The translations under genes and the position numbers were made by a program. From a virus: a DNA stretch of 59,881 nucleotides. The DNA is taken from the IMG/VR virus record IMGVR_UViG_3300046001_001163, positions 1-59,881 of that record; one strand, given 5' to 3'. Below the pieces are notes generated by a model. The model was not told where the DNA came from. It made no database searches and was given only the letters and a program-made list of their open reading frames with translations. Below, in pieces: positions 1 through 8,772 of the stretch (the stretch's first letter is position 1; each line of letters starts with the position of its first letter).

Positions 1-197
1 CCGACTACTAGTAATAACTTCCATCCACCTTTAGCTTCAGATAAAGTCTTACTTATTTCTCTAATAGCGTCCTTTATTTCTTCCATGTCTTTAGTCATTT
101 TGTCCATGTCCGTTTGAAGGTGTCTTATATCTGCGCTATGAGTAGCAAGCTCTCTTACTGTTTGCATAGCTGGGTCATCTTCTCTACGATGCTCCAT
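1..197 (-). CDS. Partial XhlA/holin-like coiled-coil protein
   Basis: The gene starts at 197 and runs off the window edge, leaving 65 codons. The visible part is a charged, heptad-like helix (MEHRREDDPAMQTVREL, later TDMDKMTKDMEEIKDAI) followed by GGWKLLLVV, which looks like the start of a membrane segment. Coiled coil plus C-terminal transmembrane helix is the layout of XhlA-type proteins and of many small phage membrane accessory proteins. It lies 3 bp downstream of the previous minus-strand gene, so it belongs to the late operon. The membrane helix itself is cut off, so the family call is inference. Confidence 0.55.
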   Translation of the reverse strand, partial: MEHRREDDPAMQTVRELATHSADIRHLQTDMDKMTKDMEEIKDAIREISKTLSEAKGGWKLLLVV

Positions 198-200
198 GAC

Positions 201-503
201 TTAGCCATATACTACAGTTACACCCAAAGGTGCTACAGTTCCGGGGACATAAAACATACCACTATTAAATAATATACCTTGTCCGGGCATTAGTATACTG
301 CTTAAGTTAGAGTTTGTGCCTGTGTCTAGAGTTAACAGAATTGGGCCTGTAGCAGAACCATCTCTAAATGTAACAGTACCTGCACCAACCCCACCAGCAA
401 TAACAACACTCTTCATACGATATCGACCTGATACCATCAACACACCACCTGATGCTACAGAAGCACTGGAGTGAGCCGATTTGACGTCTGTTTGCATAGC
501 CAT
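201..503 (-). CDS. Small hypothetical virion-type protein
   Basis: A 100-residue protein rich in Gly, Ser, Thr and Val with few charged residues, the composition of beta-rich phage structural proteins. The start is supported by an AGGAGA Shine-Dalgarno 6-7 bases before the ATG. It lies between another small structural-type gene and the coiled-coil membrane protein gene in the late operon, so a minor virion or decoration role is likely. No catalytic motif is visible and I do not recognise the family. Confidence 0.6.
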   Translation of the reverse strand: MAMQTDVKSAHSSASVASGGVLMVSGRYRMKSVVIAGGVGAGTVTFRDGSATGPILLTLDTGTNSNLSSILMPGQGILFNSGMFYVPGTVAPLGVTVVYG

Positions 504-596
504 AATTAATCTCCTAAATGTGTAAAGTTAAGGGCGGGTTTATACATTCTCGTTTAAGGCTAAGGTCGATCAACTCTAGCCCCCTTAGATTAATTA

Positions 597-1085
597 TTAA
601 GCGTCAAACGTAGTTGAACGATCATCAGGTTGTGCATAAGTTAAAGTCACAACAACAGAACCAGCAGTAGGTTGGCCTACAGAAGTAATAGTAGTAACAA
701 TAGCAGAACAAGCTGATTCGCCAGTAATAGCACTAGATACGTCTAAAGTAGTTGATTGCATAGCAAGAAGCTGTGCAGCAGTGAACGTAGGAGTAATTCT
801 ACCAGCGGCGGCTTTAGTATTAACACCAGAAGCGTATTCAGTACCACCTGCAGTTTTACCTACAGACAGTGTAGCAGAAGTAGCTGAGTCAAATACAGTT
901 AAGACATCAACAACAATATTAAGTAACTGACAACCAGAAGGTAAGTAGTTAGTAACAGTTGAAGTTAAAGTGGTGTTGAAAGGAACAGTTTGAATTTGTT
1001 TTAAAACAGTAGTGCCAGTGTTTTTGTATTGATTGTACTTGATAGTACCTGATTTGACTGGACCTGAAAATGTAGTACGTGACAT
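597..1085 (-). CDS. Hypothetical structural protein, decoration-like
   Basis: A 162-residue protein starting MSRTTFSGPVKSG, rich in Thr, Ser, Val and Ala, with alternating hydrophobic stretches typical of beta-structured phage head or tail decoration proteins. A longer reading from 1100 is possible, but that ATG overlaps the AAGGAA ribosome site; the internal ATG at 1085 sits 9 bases after it and is preferred. It follows the capsid gene and the HNH gene in transcription order. An accessory virion role is inferred from position and composition only. Confidence 0.6.
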   Translation of the reverse strand: MSRTTFSGPVKSGTIKYNQYKNTGTTVLKQIQTVPFNTTLTSTVTNYLPSGCQLLNIVVDVLTVFDSATSATLSVGKTAGGTEYASGVNTKAAAGRITPTFTAAQLLAMQSTTLDVSSAITGESACSAIVTTITSVGQPTAGSVVVTLTYAQPDDRSTTFDA

Positions 1086-1111
1086 ATTAGTTTCCTTCAT
1101 AGAAAGTATAA

Positions 1112-1154
1112 GCTTAGTAGTCTTCTATGCGTCTGCCGGGGCAGTCTACTAAGC
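1112..1154 (-). other. Nested hairpin in leader of structural gene
   Basis: Read on the minus strand, arms GCTTAGTAG and CTACTAAGC pair over 9 bp and enclose a second hairpin CTGCC-CC-GGCAG. It lies between the HNH gene stop and the ribosome site of the next structural gene. There is no T-run, so it is not an ordinary terminator. It could be an mRNA processing or translation-control structure, or a scar of the HNH insertion. Confidence 0.45.
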
Positions 1155-1194
1155 CGGATATTCCCGGTATTAGGGTACTTATACTACGGATTTA

Positions 1195-1773
1195 TTATTC
1201 GTGCAAGTTTATTTTATTTGATTTTTTGCTATTTTCTTCACGAGTTATAACTGCTAAGTTCCAAGGCACATGAAGGCCGCTAACAAGCTCGCCACGAAGC
1301 GGCACAATATGATCTACAGCATAGGGTACTCCAGTTACTTTACTTACAAGCATGGCATCTAAATAGAACTGTTTAATTTCTGTCTTATGTTCTTGAGTAA
1401 GCCATTTAGGTGTAGCTTGTTTGTGCTTGGTTCTGCGGTGTTTATCATTGGCTAACACTAGTTCAGGATTGGCTTTCTTCCATGTTTTTCTATACTTTGT
1501 AATATCTTCAGGACTTCTACTTAAAGCCCTTAATTTTACAACTTCTTTATTATTCTCATAGTATTTCTTACCTGCTTTTTTACTAGCTTCCGATTTTGGC
1601 AATAACGCACGTTTAGCATTAGTTTCTTCCCATTCTATTTTTAAACAATCCATGCAAGTGCCTTTAGTTTTACGCAGTGCTATATGCCCATGCTTACAGG
1701 GTACGCCTGTAAAATAATGAGTTGCTTTGGTTTCTTGCGCTTCTTTACGAGTGGTTGGGTATTCACTGTACAT
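1195..1773 (-). CDS. HNH homing-type endonuclease
   Basis: A 192-residue protein. The C-terminal region carries the HNH core: VDHIVPLRGELVSGLHV, then PWNLAVITREENSKKSN, the usual DH...N...N-K pattern. The N-terminal part has a zinc-ribbon-like CKHGH...CMDC pair, and the middle is strongly basic. Free-standing HNH genes of this type are common mobile genes of phage late operons and nick or cut DNA at intronless sites. It lies just after the major capsid gene, beyond that gene's terminator, a typical intergenic insertion site. A virion-packaging role for the HNH protein is a less likely alternative. Confidence 0.85.
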   Translation of the reverse strand: MYSEYPTTRKEAQETKATHYFTGVPCKHGHIALRKTKGTCMDCLKIEWEETNAKRALLPKSEASKKAGKKYYENNKEVVKLRALSRSPEDITKYRKTWKKANPELVLANDKHRRTKHKQATPKWLTQEHKTEIKQFYLDAMLVSKVTGVPYAVDHIVPLRGELVSGLHVPWNLAVITREENSKKSNKINLHE

Positions 1774-1836
1774 TATATTCTCCTGTGGGTTTCGTTACAG
1801 GTAATATTATACAGATGTTTTTAAAAATAGCAAACA

Positions 1837-1863
1837 TAAAAAAGGCCCACCGAAGTGAGCCTT
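1837..1863 (-). terminator. Rho-independent terminator after capsid gene
   Basis: On the minus strand the sequence reads AAGGCTCAC-TTCG-GTGGGCCTT followed by a run of T. It is a stable stem with a UUCG tetraloop just downstream of the major capsid gene stop, so capsid mRNA would end or be strongly attenuated here before the HNH gene. Confidence 0.9.
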
Positions 1864-1886
1864 AGTTTAGTCAGAGCCCTCTACTA

Positions 1887-2795
1887 TCAAGCGCCGGCAG
1901 AACCGTACATACTCAAGGGATCACTCCAACCGAAGCTGTAACGCTCGCGGCTGCGGTACCTTACATTTCCGGTGTCGAAATCTCCACTCATGTCATTAGT
2001 GATAGGAGCACGAACAAAATGCTTCATACCATTAGGTACATCAGTAGTTAAGAACCACCCATTGCTATCAGTCAAGAAATGGTTAATAGCATAGCCTTGT
2101 GGAATAGAACCGTTGTTTTTCAATGCGTTTAAGTCATTGTCAGCAGTTCCTACACGTTGTTCAGTTTCCAACAAGCGAGTTGCAACGAATTGCAATGCAG
2201 GTGGAACGATCAGCTTTTTAGGTTTAGCAGCAATCAACAAGCCACGCTCATCAGTCCATGCAGCGATTTGGATAACAGCCGCTTCTAAAGAAGTTTCGTT
2301 TAAATCAGCAGGAGTAGAAGGAATGTTGCTGTTAGTAGCGCCATTAACTAAAGGGTGAGCAGATGAGAACAACGCAACGCCGTCACCACCAACATAAGCT
2401 GCAGAGAAACCGTTGTTTAAAACAGCAGCACCTTTAACTTGTTTGGTGTAAGACATAGCACGAGCCAAACCTTTAGTATAACGAGCAGACAAAGAGTCAT
2501 ACAAGTTATCTTCAATAGCTTCTTCAGTTAAAGAAAAACCTAAAGCAATAGTTTCGTGGTTGTAGCGAGCAGTCCAAGCTTCTTGAGCATTGTCATAACT
2601 AATGGCTGAGCCTTCGTTTTTGACAGGTGCTGCTGAGAAACCAGACAATTTTGTTTCTTCTTCAAATGAACGTTCTGATGATTCAGTTTCATAAATTTCT
2701 TTATGTTCTTCACCGTAACGAGCATATTCTAAACCGAAAAGAGCGTTAAGACCCGGAAGCAACTCTTTCAGTAATTGTGCGCGTGAAATAGCCAT
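1887..2795 (-). CDS. Major capsid protein
   Basis: A 302-residue protein of the size and layout of HK97-fold major capsid proteins, closest in feel to the Mu gpT-like group. It has an N-terminal MAISRAQLLKELLPGLNALF segment, a charged extended-arm region (TESSERSFEEETKL), a long helix region around YTKGLARAMSYTKQVKGA, a conserved ALFSSAHPLV stretch, and a C-terminal RYRSRERYSFGWSDP segment. AAGGAG precedes the start. It lies after scaffold and decoration-type genes in the expected head-gene order and is followed by a strong terminator. Confidence 0.88.
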   Translation of the reverse strand: MAISRAQLLKELLPGLNALFGLEYARYGEEHKEIYETESSERSFEEETKLSGFSAAPVKNEGSAISYDNAQEAWTARYNHETIALGFSLTEEAIEDNLYDSLSARYTKGLARAMSYTKQVKGAAVLNNGFSAAYVGGDGVALFSSAHPLVNGATNSNIPSTPADLNETSLEAAVIQIAAWTDERGLLIAAKPKKLIVPPALQFVATRLLETEQRVGTADNDLNALKNNGSIPQGYAINHFLTDSNGWFLTTDVPNGMKHFVRAPITNDMSGDFDTGNVRYRSRERYSFGWSDPLSMYGSAGA

Positions 2796-2806
2796 TATTA
2801 AACTCC

Positions 2807-3634
2807 TTAAGCAGCAGTTGCGTTGTAGTAACTTGAAACGCCAAAGTTAAGCTTTACCAATACTTCAGTGTATTGAGTAATAACGATAACAGCGGCAGCA
2901 GGGATTGTAACTTGTGATGCTAAGTTTAAGGCGATAGTAGTACCACCAACAGCAACAGCAGTTGTTACAAATGAGCCTGTTTCTACAATTTGACCATTAG
3001 CTGCAACAAATGCAACGTCAGAGCCAGCAAGAATTGCTACAGGACTAGCAGGGATAGTAATGTTAGTAGTAGTAGTTGAAGTACTAGGAACACTAACTGA
3101 TACAGCTGTTTCAGGAACTACGTCTAATACACGTAATGGAAGAGCAGCAGTAGTAGCAGGAGCGCCAGCAGCAACAACAGCCAATACAGCATTAGTAGAG
3201 TTACCAGCAGCAATGTTACCAGCCGCAGTATCAATCATAGCCATATTCTGACCAATCATAGCTTTGCTAGTAGCACCAACAACAGTAGTACCTGAACAAA
3301 CAACAGCTTTAAATACAGCATCAGGATCGTCACTAACGATAGCAACAGCATCGCCAGCAAGAGTTCCAGTAGGCCAGTACTGTGAAAACAACTTTTGTTT
3401 AGTGGTTGGGTTAGTATAAGAACAACCTAAGAATACACCAACAACTGCACCAGTAGTGTTAACAACTGCACGTACAATAGAACCTCTAGCTAAAGTAACA
3501 GCGTCACCATAGAAGATGTTAGCCGCATATCCGTATTGGATAGGGTATTCACGAGTAGAGCCAGCGAAAACCTGACCTCCAATCAAACTTACGGGTTTCA
3601 GACCGTATGGGGCACTTACAACAGGGTAAGCCAT
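2807..3634 (-). CDS. Head decoration-like structural protein
   Basis: A 275-residue protein beginning MAYPVVSAPYGLKPVSLIGG, very low in charge and rich in Ala, Val and Thr, with a Thr/Ser-rich linker near residues 185-195. Proteins starting this way lie immediately upstream of the capsid gene in many environmental phages and are found in virions. GGAGG precedes the ATG and only 11 bases separate it from the capsid gene. The decoration role follows from position and composition; there is no enzymatic motif. Confidence 0.65.
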   Translation of the reverse strand: MAYPVVSAPYGLKPVSLIGGQVFAGSTREYPIQYGYAANIFYGDAVTLARGSIVRAVVNTTGAVVGVFLGCSYTNPTTKQKLFSQYWPTGTLAGDAVAIVSDDPDAVFKAVVCSGTTVVGATSKAMIGQNMAMIDTAAGNIAAGNSTNAVLAVVAAGAPATTAALPLRVLDVVPETAVSVSVPSTSTTTTNITIPASPVAILAGSDVAFVAANGQIVETGSFVTTAVAVGGTTIALNLASQVTIPAAAVIVITQYTEVLVKLNFGVSSYYNATAA

Positions 3635-3659
3635 ATTAAACCTCCAAAATTAAAATTAA

Positions 3660-4106
3660 CTATTGTCTACCAAATGATGTTGTAGATTTTCGCTCATTAA
3701 AGAGTGGCATTCTAGGATCACTTTGGCGCATTAAATTATTATCTACTGCTTCTGTTTGAGCCTGAGTTTGTTTATTGAAATGCTCATTACGCTGTTCAAT
3801 AAATTCTGTAGGGGTCTTACATAGCAATAAACCACCAATCTCTATGTTGTCTCTAAAACGACTAGTAGGGTCGATTAACAGTTGCATTTGCGGTTGTTCC
3901 GACACATTAACAGGTTCCCAGCCTTCTCTCAGTTTTGCTGAAAGGTTACGTGGGTCAGCTGCATTTAATGTTGACGTTCTAATCCATCTGTACGCATAGC
4001 CCGGTTGTTTATCCGGTTCTGGTAGAAGTTCAGCTGGTGCCCACTGCTTAGGACGGGCTGAAGTATCACGCGTTGTTACATCTCTTTGTATTCTGTTATC
4101 AGCCAT
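3660..4106 (-). CDS. Conserved head-module protein, unknown
   Basis: A 148-residue hydrophilic protein with Pro- and Arg-rich N-terminal half (RPKQWAPAELLPEPDKQP) and a charged C-terminus. It contains YRWIRTSTLNAADPRNLSAK and GGLLLCKTPTEFIEQRNEHF, and looks like a family I recall beside capsid genes in podoviruses. GGAGG precedes the start and it follows the scaffold gene by one base. A role in head assembly is inferred from position; the biochemical function is unknown. Confidence 0.6.
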   Translation of the reverse strand: MADNRIQRDVTTRDTSARPKQWAPAELLPEPDKQPGYAYRWIRTSTLNAADPRNLSAKLREGWEPVNVSEQPQMQLLIDPTSRFRDNIEIGGLLLCKTPTEFIEQRNEHFNKQTQAQTEAVDNNLMRQSDPRMPLFNERKSTTSFGRQ

Positions 4107-4107
4107 C

Positions 4108-5058
4108 TTAGGCCTCCAATTTGGTTAGTTCACGGGCGTATTGTTCATTAGTTAGTCCAAATTTCTTGGCTAATGCAACTTGAGTCTTGCTGAGTGACAC
4201 CTTTTTAGGGGCTGTGCTTCTCTTTGCAGACGCTACTACCGTGCTAAGTTTTGATGTACGTTGGGCTTTAGGCTCATCGTTTGAATCGCTAAATTCTTCT
4301 GGGAATCTGCGTTGTACTTCTTGGTCGATACGTTTGTAATATTCATCGCTTCCAACGAACTTATCCCCGTAAGTGTCTACAAGGTCTTCGTGTATGCCTA
4401 CAGCGAATCTACTCATGACTTTCTTAGTTGGGTCAACATACCACGGATTTTCGGCTACCCATTCCGCTGCCTTCGGGTCTTGCTGTACAGCGCGTTGCTG
4501 TTTTTGTAGTAATTGTGCACCTGTATGGGCGTTTTGTGCAGTAGGCCTGAAGTTTTGAGCTTTGTCAAGCTTATTTGTCGCTTTCATCAATTCTTCTTGT
4601 GCTTCGATGATTGCATCGGTATTTCCGTAGTCATAAGCTTCCTTATAATTACGTTTAGCCTTCTCCATTTCTAACTCAGCAGAGGATTGATAAGTGCTTA
4701 TTAACTCCTTTTCTCCTGATTGAAGTAAAGATTTAAGATGATGATTCTCATCCAGTATTTTTTGCGCTACAGCTAGAGCTTCTTCTTGCTCACGATAGGC
4801 TTCTTCTTTTAGCCTACGTTCATCGTGCCACGCTTTTTTATACTGTTTAAACTTAGTTTGTACCTTGCCAGAATAGTCATCGGACTCATCAGCAGTTTCT
4901 AACTCATCTACTATATCTTTAGGTAATGGTGGTCTAGCGTTTCTATCAGCTACGGGTGTATCATCTTCTATTTCAATTTCAATCTCATCATTATCTATTT
5001 CTACATTCCCACCAGCTTCATCAGGGAACTCATAATCATCTGCTTCATACTTAGCCAT
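4108..5058 (-). CDS. Capsid scaffolding protein
   Basis: A 316-residue highly charged protein. The first 50 residues are very acidic (IDNDEIEIEIEDD), residues about 65-170 form a long predicted coiled coil (KQYKKAWHDERRLKEEAYRE), and the C-terminal tail is basic. This acidic-helical-basic layout and the place between portal and capsid genes fit a scaffolding protein that organises capsid subunits and leaves the prohead. AAGGAAAA precedes the start. No protease motif is visible. Confidence 0.72.
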   Translation of the reverse strand: MAKYEADDYEFPDEAGGNVEIDNDEIEIEIEDDTPVADRNARPPLPKDIVDELETADESDDYSGKVQTKFKQYKKAWHDERRLKEEAYREQEEALAVAQKILDENHHLKSLLQSGEKELISTYQSSAELEMEKAKRNYKEAYDYGNTDAIIEAQEELMKATNKLDKAQNFRPTAQNAHTGAQLLQKQQRAVQQDPKAAEWVAENPWYVDPTKKVMSRFAVGIHEDLVDTYGDKFVGSDEYYKRIDQEVQRRFPEEFSDSNDEPKAQRTSKLSTVVASAKRSTAPKKVSLSKTQVALAKKFGLTNEQYARELTKLEA

Positions 5059-5069
5059 TTTATTTTCCT

Positions 5070-5486
5070 TTAAACTCTGGAGATACCGCGAGGATCAAGA
5101 ACAATACCCTCAACACTATCATCATTAATCATGCGCATTTCTGTACCATGTATCTTCATACGAGTACCTGCGTTTGGTCTTACAAGGACAAAATCCCCAA
5201 CCTTGCACCAAGGTCCAGAAGGGAAACGCTCTTTGTCATTGTAACAATCAGGACCCATAGCCACAACAAACAGCACAGTAGCCAGAAGACCTTCATGCCG
5301 CAGCGTTTCATCAGCTTTAAGAATGCCACTTTCATATTCTTTCTCCACTTCAGGTAGTGCGCATAGTATACGATACCCTGTTGGTGTAGGCAGTTGAGTC
5401 GCCTTTTCTTCATTAGTAGCTGAGAAGTCTATAGACCCCACAACTTGAGGATTGTTTGGGTTAGACCCAATTAAGATTTTACTCAT
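5070..5486 (-). CDS. GroES-like co-chaperonin (Cpn10)
   Basis: A 138-residue protein whose residues about 35-132 match the Cpn10 pattern: PTGYRILCALPEVEKEYESG then ILKADETLRHEGLLATVLFV, with CKVGDFVLVRP, a glycine-containing turn, and a closing MINDDSVEGIVLDP. E. coli GroES has the same order (RVIV..., SAGGIV..., GEVLAVG, VGDIVIF, MSESDILAIV). The segment near residues 52-62 would be the mobile loop that contacts GroEL. By analogy with T4 gp31 it could replace host GroES so that the host chaperonin folds the capsid protein, which fits its place next to the scaffold gene. The start overlaps the upstream gene stop (ATGA). Confidence 0.82.
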   Translation of the reverse strand: MSKILIGSNPNNPQVVGSIDFSATNEEKATQLPTPTGYRILCALPEVEKEYESGILKADETLRHEGLLATVLFVVAMGPDCYNDKERFPSGPWCKVGDFVLVRPNAGTRMKIHGTEMRMINDDSVEGIVLDPRGISRV

Positions 5487-5674
5487 TCGTCTTCAAACTC
5501 CAGTTTCTTAGTTAGTACTTCTATGGCGCTTCGTGCCTGATCTAAGCCTTGAATTTGCCCACATATGTATTTATATGCGGCGTAATCTTCAGCCCGACCA
5601 GATGCTAACGCTTGTGTTAATAACGATATTCTGTCATCAATTTGTTTAAATAGAATCTCCGCTTCTCTATCCAT
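5483..5674 (-). CDS. Small conserved head-module protein
   Basis: A 63-residue helical, charged protein with the pattern AAYKYICGQIQGLDQARSAI, which resembles small phage proteins of type E-Y-x-x-x-C-G-x-I-x-G-L found near portal genes. It is translationally coupled on both sides: TAATG with the upstream membrane peptide and ATGA with the co-chaperonin. The function is unknown. Confidence 0.6.
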   Translation of the reverse strand: MDREAEILFKQIDDRISLLTQALASGRAEDYAAYKYICGQIQGLDQARSAIEVLTKKLEFEDE

Positions 5675-5808
5675 TATTTAGTTACTCTTATAATAATCTC
5701 TTCGTGTATTTTATATCCAATACAGTATAAAATAAAACCTAGCACCCCTACGAGTGCTAGTAGCTTAATAGGTAATAGCACCAATTCTACAAAAATAGTT
5801 CCTGTCAT
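5674..5808 (-). CDS. 44-residue single-pass membrane protein
   Basis: A short gene starting MTGTIFVELVLLPIKLLAL and ending HEEIIIRVTK, with one strong hydrophobic helix over residues about 4-29. Its start overlaps the portal stop as TAATG and its stop overlaps the next start as TAATG, so it fits perfectly into the operon. The coupling is good evidence that it is real despite its size. Position in the head module argues against a lysis role, but the function is unknown. Confidence 0.6.
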   Translation of the reverse strand: MTGTIFVELVLLPIKLLALVGVLGFILYCIGYKIHEEIIIRVTK

Positions 5809-8759
5809 TATTTAGTTCCTTCAACAAGTTCACCTGTAGGTAGTACTAAATGTGTTCCTTTTTTCTCCTGATTAACAAAGTATTCACTTAATTTTTCAGG
5901 TGATTTATTTTTTAAGTTGTGCTCAGATGGGTGAAAGTAATATCGACCTTCCTCTCCTTTTTGCCATTTACCACCTTGTGCATCAGCGTTAGAGTATTTA
6001 CTTTGTTCTGAAAAAGTAGGGTGGTTAGGTAGCTTATAAGTATCTGGATAATGATCTTCTTCCCCTGCACGAGGTTTTATCTTTCCACTTTTAACAGCAG
6101 CTTTATACCCTTCCATATCATAGTCAGAGTGAATTACCCCACCCTCTTTAAAACCTTCAGGCTTTTTTCCACCTACCTCTCCTCCTTTAGTTTGAGCTGT
6201 TCGTTGTGCTTGTCTCTCAGCTTGTTGGTGTTGCCTTTCAGCTAAAAACTTAGCATGATCTTGTTGTTGATTACTTTGGCCTCTTAAATGCTCACGTTCA
6301 CTTTCTTTCATAGCTACATCTATACCCAGTTTTGCAGCTAACTGATCTTGCTTAGCAGTTATTTGAGCTTGAGTATCTTGCAACTTAGCATTGATTTGTG
6401 CACCAGCAGATTGTTGTTGAGCACCAATACGTTCACGATCAACTTGTATCTTCATCGCTTCCAACTGAGCATCAGACTGATCTTTAGCTACTTTACGTTG
6501 TAAGTCTTGAGCTTTAAGTTGCAGCTCTTGTTGTTGCATTTGTATCAACGGGTCTTGAGCTTGTTGCTGAGCTTGTTGCTGTTGAGCTTGTTGTTGCCCT
6601 TGCTGTAACAACTGTTGTGCAGCTTGAGCTGCCATTTGAGATATTTGAACTTCCATATCATCAGGAATTGTTACTTGATTGTCAGATTCATCTTCACCAT
6701 AAGTAGGTATGTTCATACCCATAGCTTGCTCAATCTGTTTTCTATACTCATATCCTAAGTGTTCATTTATATGTGCACTCATAGCAGCTTGCAGTGCTTG
6801 CATAGCCTGTGGATTTTGGCCCATAGATTGTTGAAGCACCTGTTGTATTTCAGGAGATTGCATTGCAGATGTATGTACAGCAATGTGAGCTTGATGATCT
6901 TGATACAAGAACGCCTTAACAGGTTTATTTTTGAGGATGTTCTGATTCTCTGTAACTGGGTCACGGGGTTTCATATCATCTTCCATGGGTACTAACTTTT
7001 GGTAATTAGGAATACCTAACACTTCCAGCATTTGTCTATGTAAAACAGGTAAGTTATATAGCTGTGGTGCGCCTTGTGCTAGTTGTAGGGCTGCCTGATA
7101 CTGGACGACTCTCTGTGCCATTGTGGAGGCATTAGGGTCTGATACAGGAAGTACGTATACCAAATCATAATCAGCTTTCTTAGCGCGTCTGCTACCTTCT
7201 GTAGGGTCATAATCGTATTCATCAGGGGTATAGTCTCTTATAATATTACGTAGTAAGATAAACTCTTGCTTCATCGAGTAGTGTATACGCGACTGTACTG
7301 CACTCATTACTTTAAGCGTTCTCTCGAGTACAGCGAGTGTTGTACCAACAGGACTATTAGAGGACATATCAGAGACAGCAAGATCAGCAGCCCCAGCAAA
7401 ACGGCGACCTTCATCGACTATACTCCCTAGCAAAGTTAATAATGTTTGACTTGGTTCTTTGTACGGCAGTGGCATAAAGTTATCACGCATTACACCTGAT
7501 GGCACATCTACGTCTCTCCACTCACCCGGAGCAATCGGAGTATCATCACCCTTAACCCTTAGTCCTCTAGTTTTAAAGCCCCCCGGAAGATTACTGAGAG
7601 TGCCCGCATCAACCAGCTGGCGAAGGATTGAAGTACTAGACTTGGCGAAAGCACCAATAAGATGAATAAGCCCAAAACAGTAAAAGCCAAAACCCGGCAC
7701 ATAACCATAATGAACGAAGTGATTGCGTTTTTTAGAAGATTCATCATCAGGGTCCCAATTTCTACGAATTGATAGGATTGTGTTTGTGCCTTTTTCGATA
7801 GTAACTACGTACGGCAACGCTATATCAGTTTGCTTTCCTTCATGATCTTCGTGCTCAAAACCTTCAAGATTAATCTCAACATGCATTTCTAACAGTTTAA
7901 ACCGATCATCCGTTGACGCTCTGAAACCAAGCTTATCAGCTATCTTCTTCTCAATATCGTCCATAGTATTGGAAGGTTCACCCAAATCTACATCTCTATA
8001 AAAACCTTCATACTGTAGTCTGCGTATTTCATTCTCAGTCTTCCGCATTATGTGAGTTACACGTTCTGCACTCTGTAAGTCAGCTGCACCATACGGTACA
8101 ACGATATCTTCAGCAGGTACGTACATAGCAACTTGACGGCCTAAGTACGGGTCATAATATACTTTCTTAAAGGCGTTACCAGCCAATCCTAGGCCCCATA
8201 ACATGCGCTCATGCTCTGGTCTGTATTCAGTCATCACATCGGTAAGCTGATAGTTCATGTCGTCTTGAACACGCTGTGCAGCTTCTTTCTTCTCTTCAGT
8301 CTCTTTACCAATGATCTGTGTTTTAACTGGACCAGACGCAGGAAACGTTGCAGTAATAGTCTCTGCTTGGAACTTAATAACAGCCTCAGTTAACAGTGGG
8401 TGATACACACCACATGCACCTTCCCAAGGTTCTGAGCGGTCTTCCATCTTAAGACCTAGTAACTCAAGCCCATCAACATAAGTTTGAACCCAATCTTTCC
8501 TAGCGCTTACATCAGACTCGAAGTCATTAATAAGATCAGAAGCAAGCGATTGTAGAGCCGACTCATCCATCTCTTCAGCAAGATTCATGCTGAACTTTTC
8601 TTCATCAACTTCTTTTTGAATCTTAAGAATCTCTTGTTCACCTAAGCTAATCGTTACTGACTCAGGGTCTTCAATCTCAATCTCTAACGGTTCTTGATCT
8701 TCTTCTATAGGTATAGCATCTAAGCCCATCGGGGCTGGGTTCACACTTTTGTCTATCAT
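5808..8759 (-). CDS. Portal protein with extra C-terminal domain
   Basis: A 983-residue protein. Residues about 60-640 look like a podovirus-type portal: DWVQTYVDGLELLGL, then PWEGACGVYHPLLTEAVIKF, a wing/stem region, and SSNSPVGTTLAVLERTL. The portal is the dodecameric head vertex through which DNA enters. Residues about 690-870 are an extreme Gln/Ala-rich coiled-coil stretch. The last ~100 residues form a separate globular-looking domain, with DMEGYKAAVKSGKIKP, HYPDTYKLPNHPTFSEQSKY and GGKW. I recall that motif from large polyvalent and internal virion proteins rather than portals. AAGGAAA precedes the start. Confidence 0.85.
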   Translation of the reverse strand: MIDKSVNPAPMGLDAIPIEEDQEPLEIEIEDPESVTISLGEQEILKIQKEVDEEKFSMNLAEEMDESALQSLASDLINDFESDVSARKDWVQTYVDGLELLGLKMEDRSEPWEGACGVYHPLLTEAVIKFQAETITATFPASGPVKTQIIGKETEEKKEAAQRVQDDMNYQLTDVMTEYRPEHERMLWGLGLAGNAFKKVYYDPYLGRQVAMYVPAEDIVVPYGAADLQSAERVTHIMRKTENEIRRLQYEGFYRDVDLGEPSNTMDDIEKKIADKLGFRASTDDRFKLLEMHVEINLEGFEHEDHEGKQTDIALPYVVTIEKGTNTILSIRRNWDPDDESSKKRNHFVHYGYVPGFGFYCFGLIHLIGAFAKSSTSILRQLVDAGTLSNLPGGFKTRGLRVKGDDTPIAPGEWRDVDVPSGVMRDNFMPLPYKEPSQTLLTLLGSIVDEGRRFAGAADLAVSDMSSNSPVGTTLAVLERTLKVMSAVQSRIHYSMKQEFILLRNIIRDYTPDEYDYDPTEGSRRAKKADYDLVYVLPVSDPNASTMAQRVVQYQAALQLAQGAPQLYNLPVLHRQMLEVLGIPNYQKLVPMEDDMKPRDPVTENQNILKNKPVKAFLYQDHQAHIAVHTSAMQSPEIQQVLQQSMGQNPQAMQALQAAMSAHINEHLGYEYRKQIEQAMGMNIPTYGEDESDNQVTIPDDMEVQISQMAAQAAQQLLQQGQQQAQQQQAQQQAQDPLIQMQQQELQLKAQDLQRKVAKDQSDAQLEAMKIQVDRERIGAQQQSAGAQINAKLQDTQAQITAKQDQLAAKLGIDVAMKESEREHLRGQSNQQQDHAKFLAERQHQQAERQAQRTAQTKGGEVGGKKPEGFKEGGVIHSDYDMEGYKAAVKSGKIKPRAGEEDHYPDTYKLPNHPTFSEQSKYSNADAQGGKWQKGEEGRYYFHPSEHNLKNKSPEKLSEYFVNQEKKGTHLVLPTGELVEGTK

Positions 8760-8772
8760 TTTGTTTCCTTAA

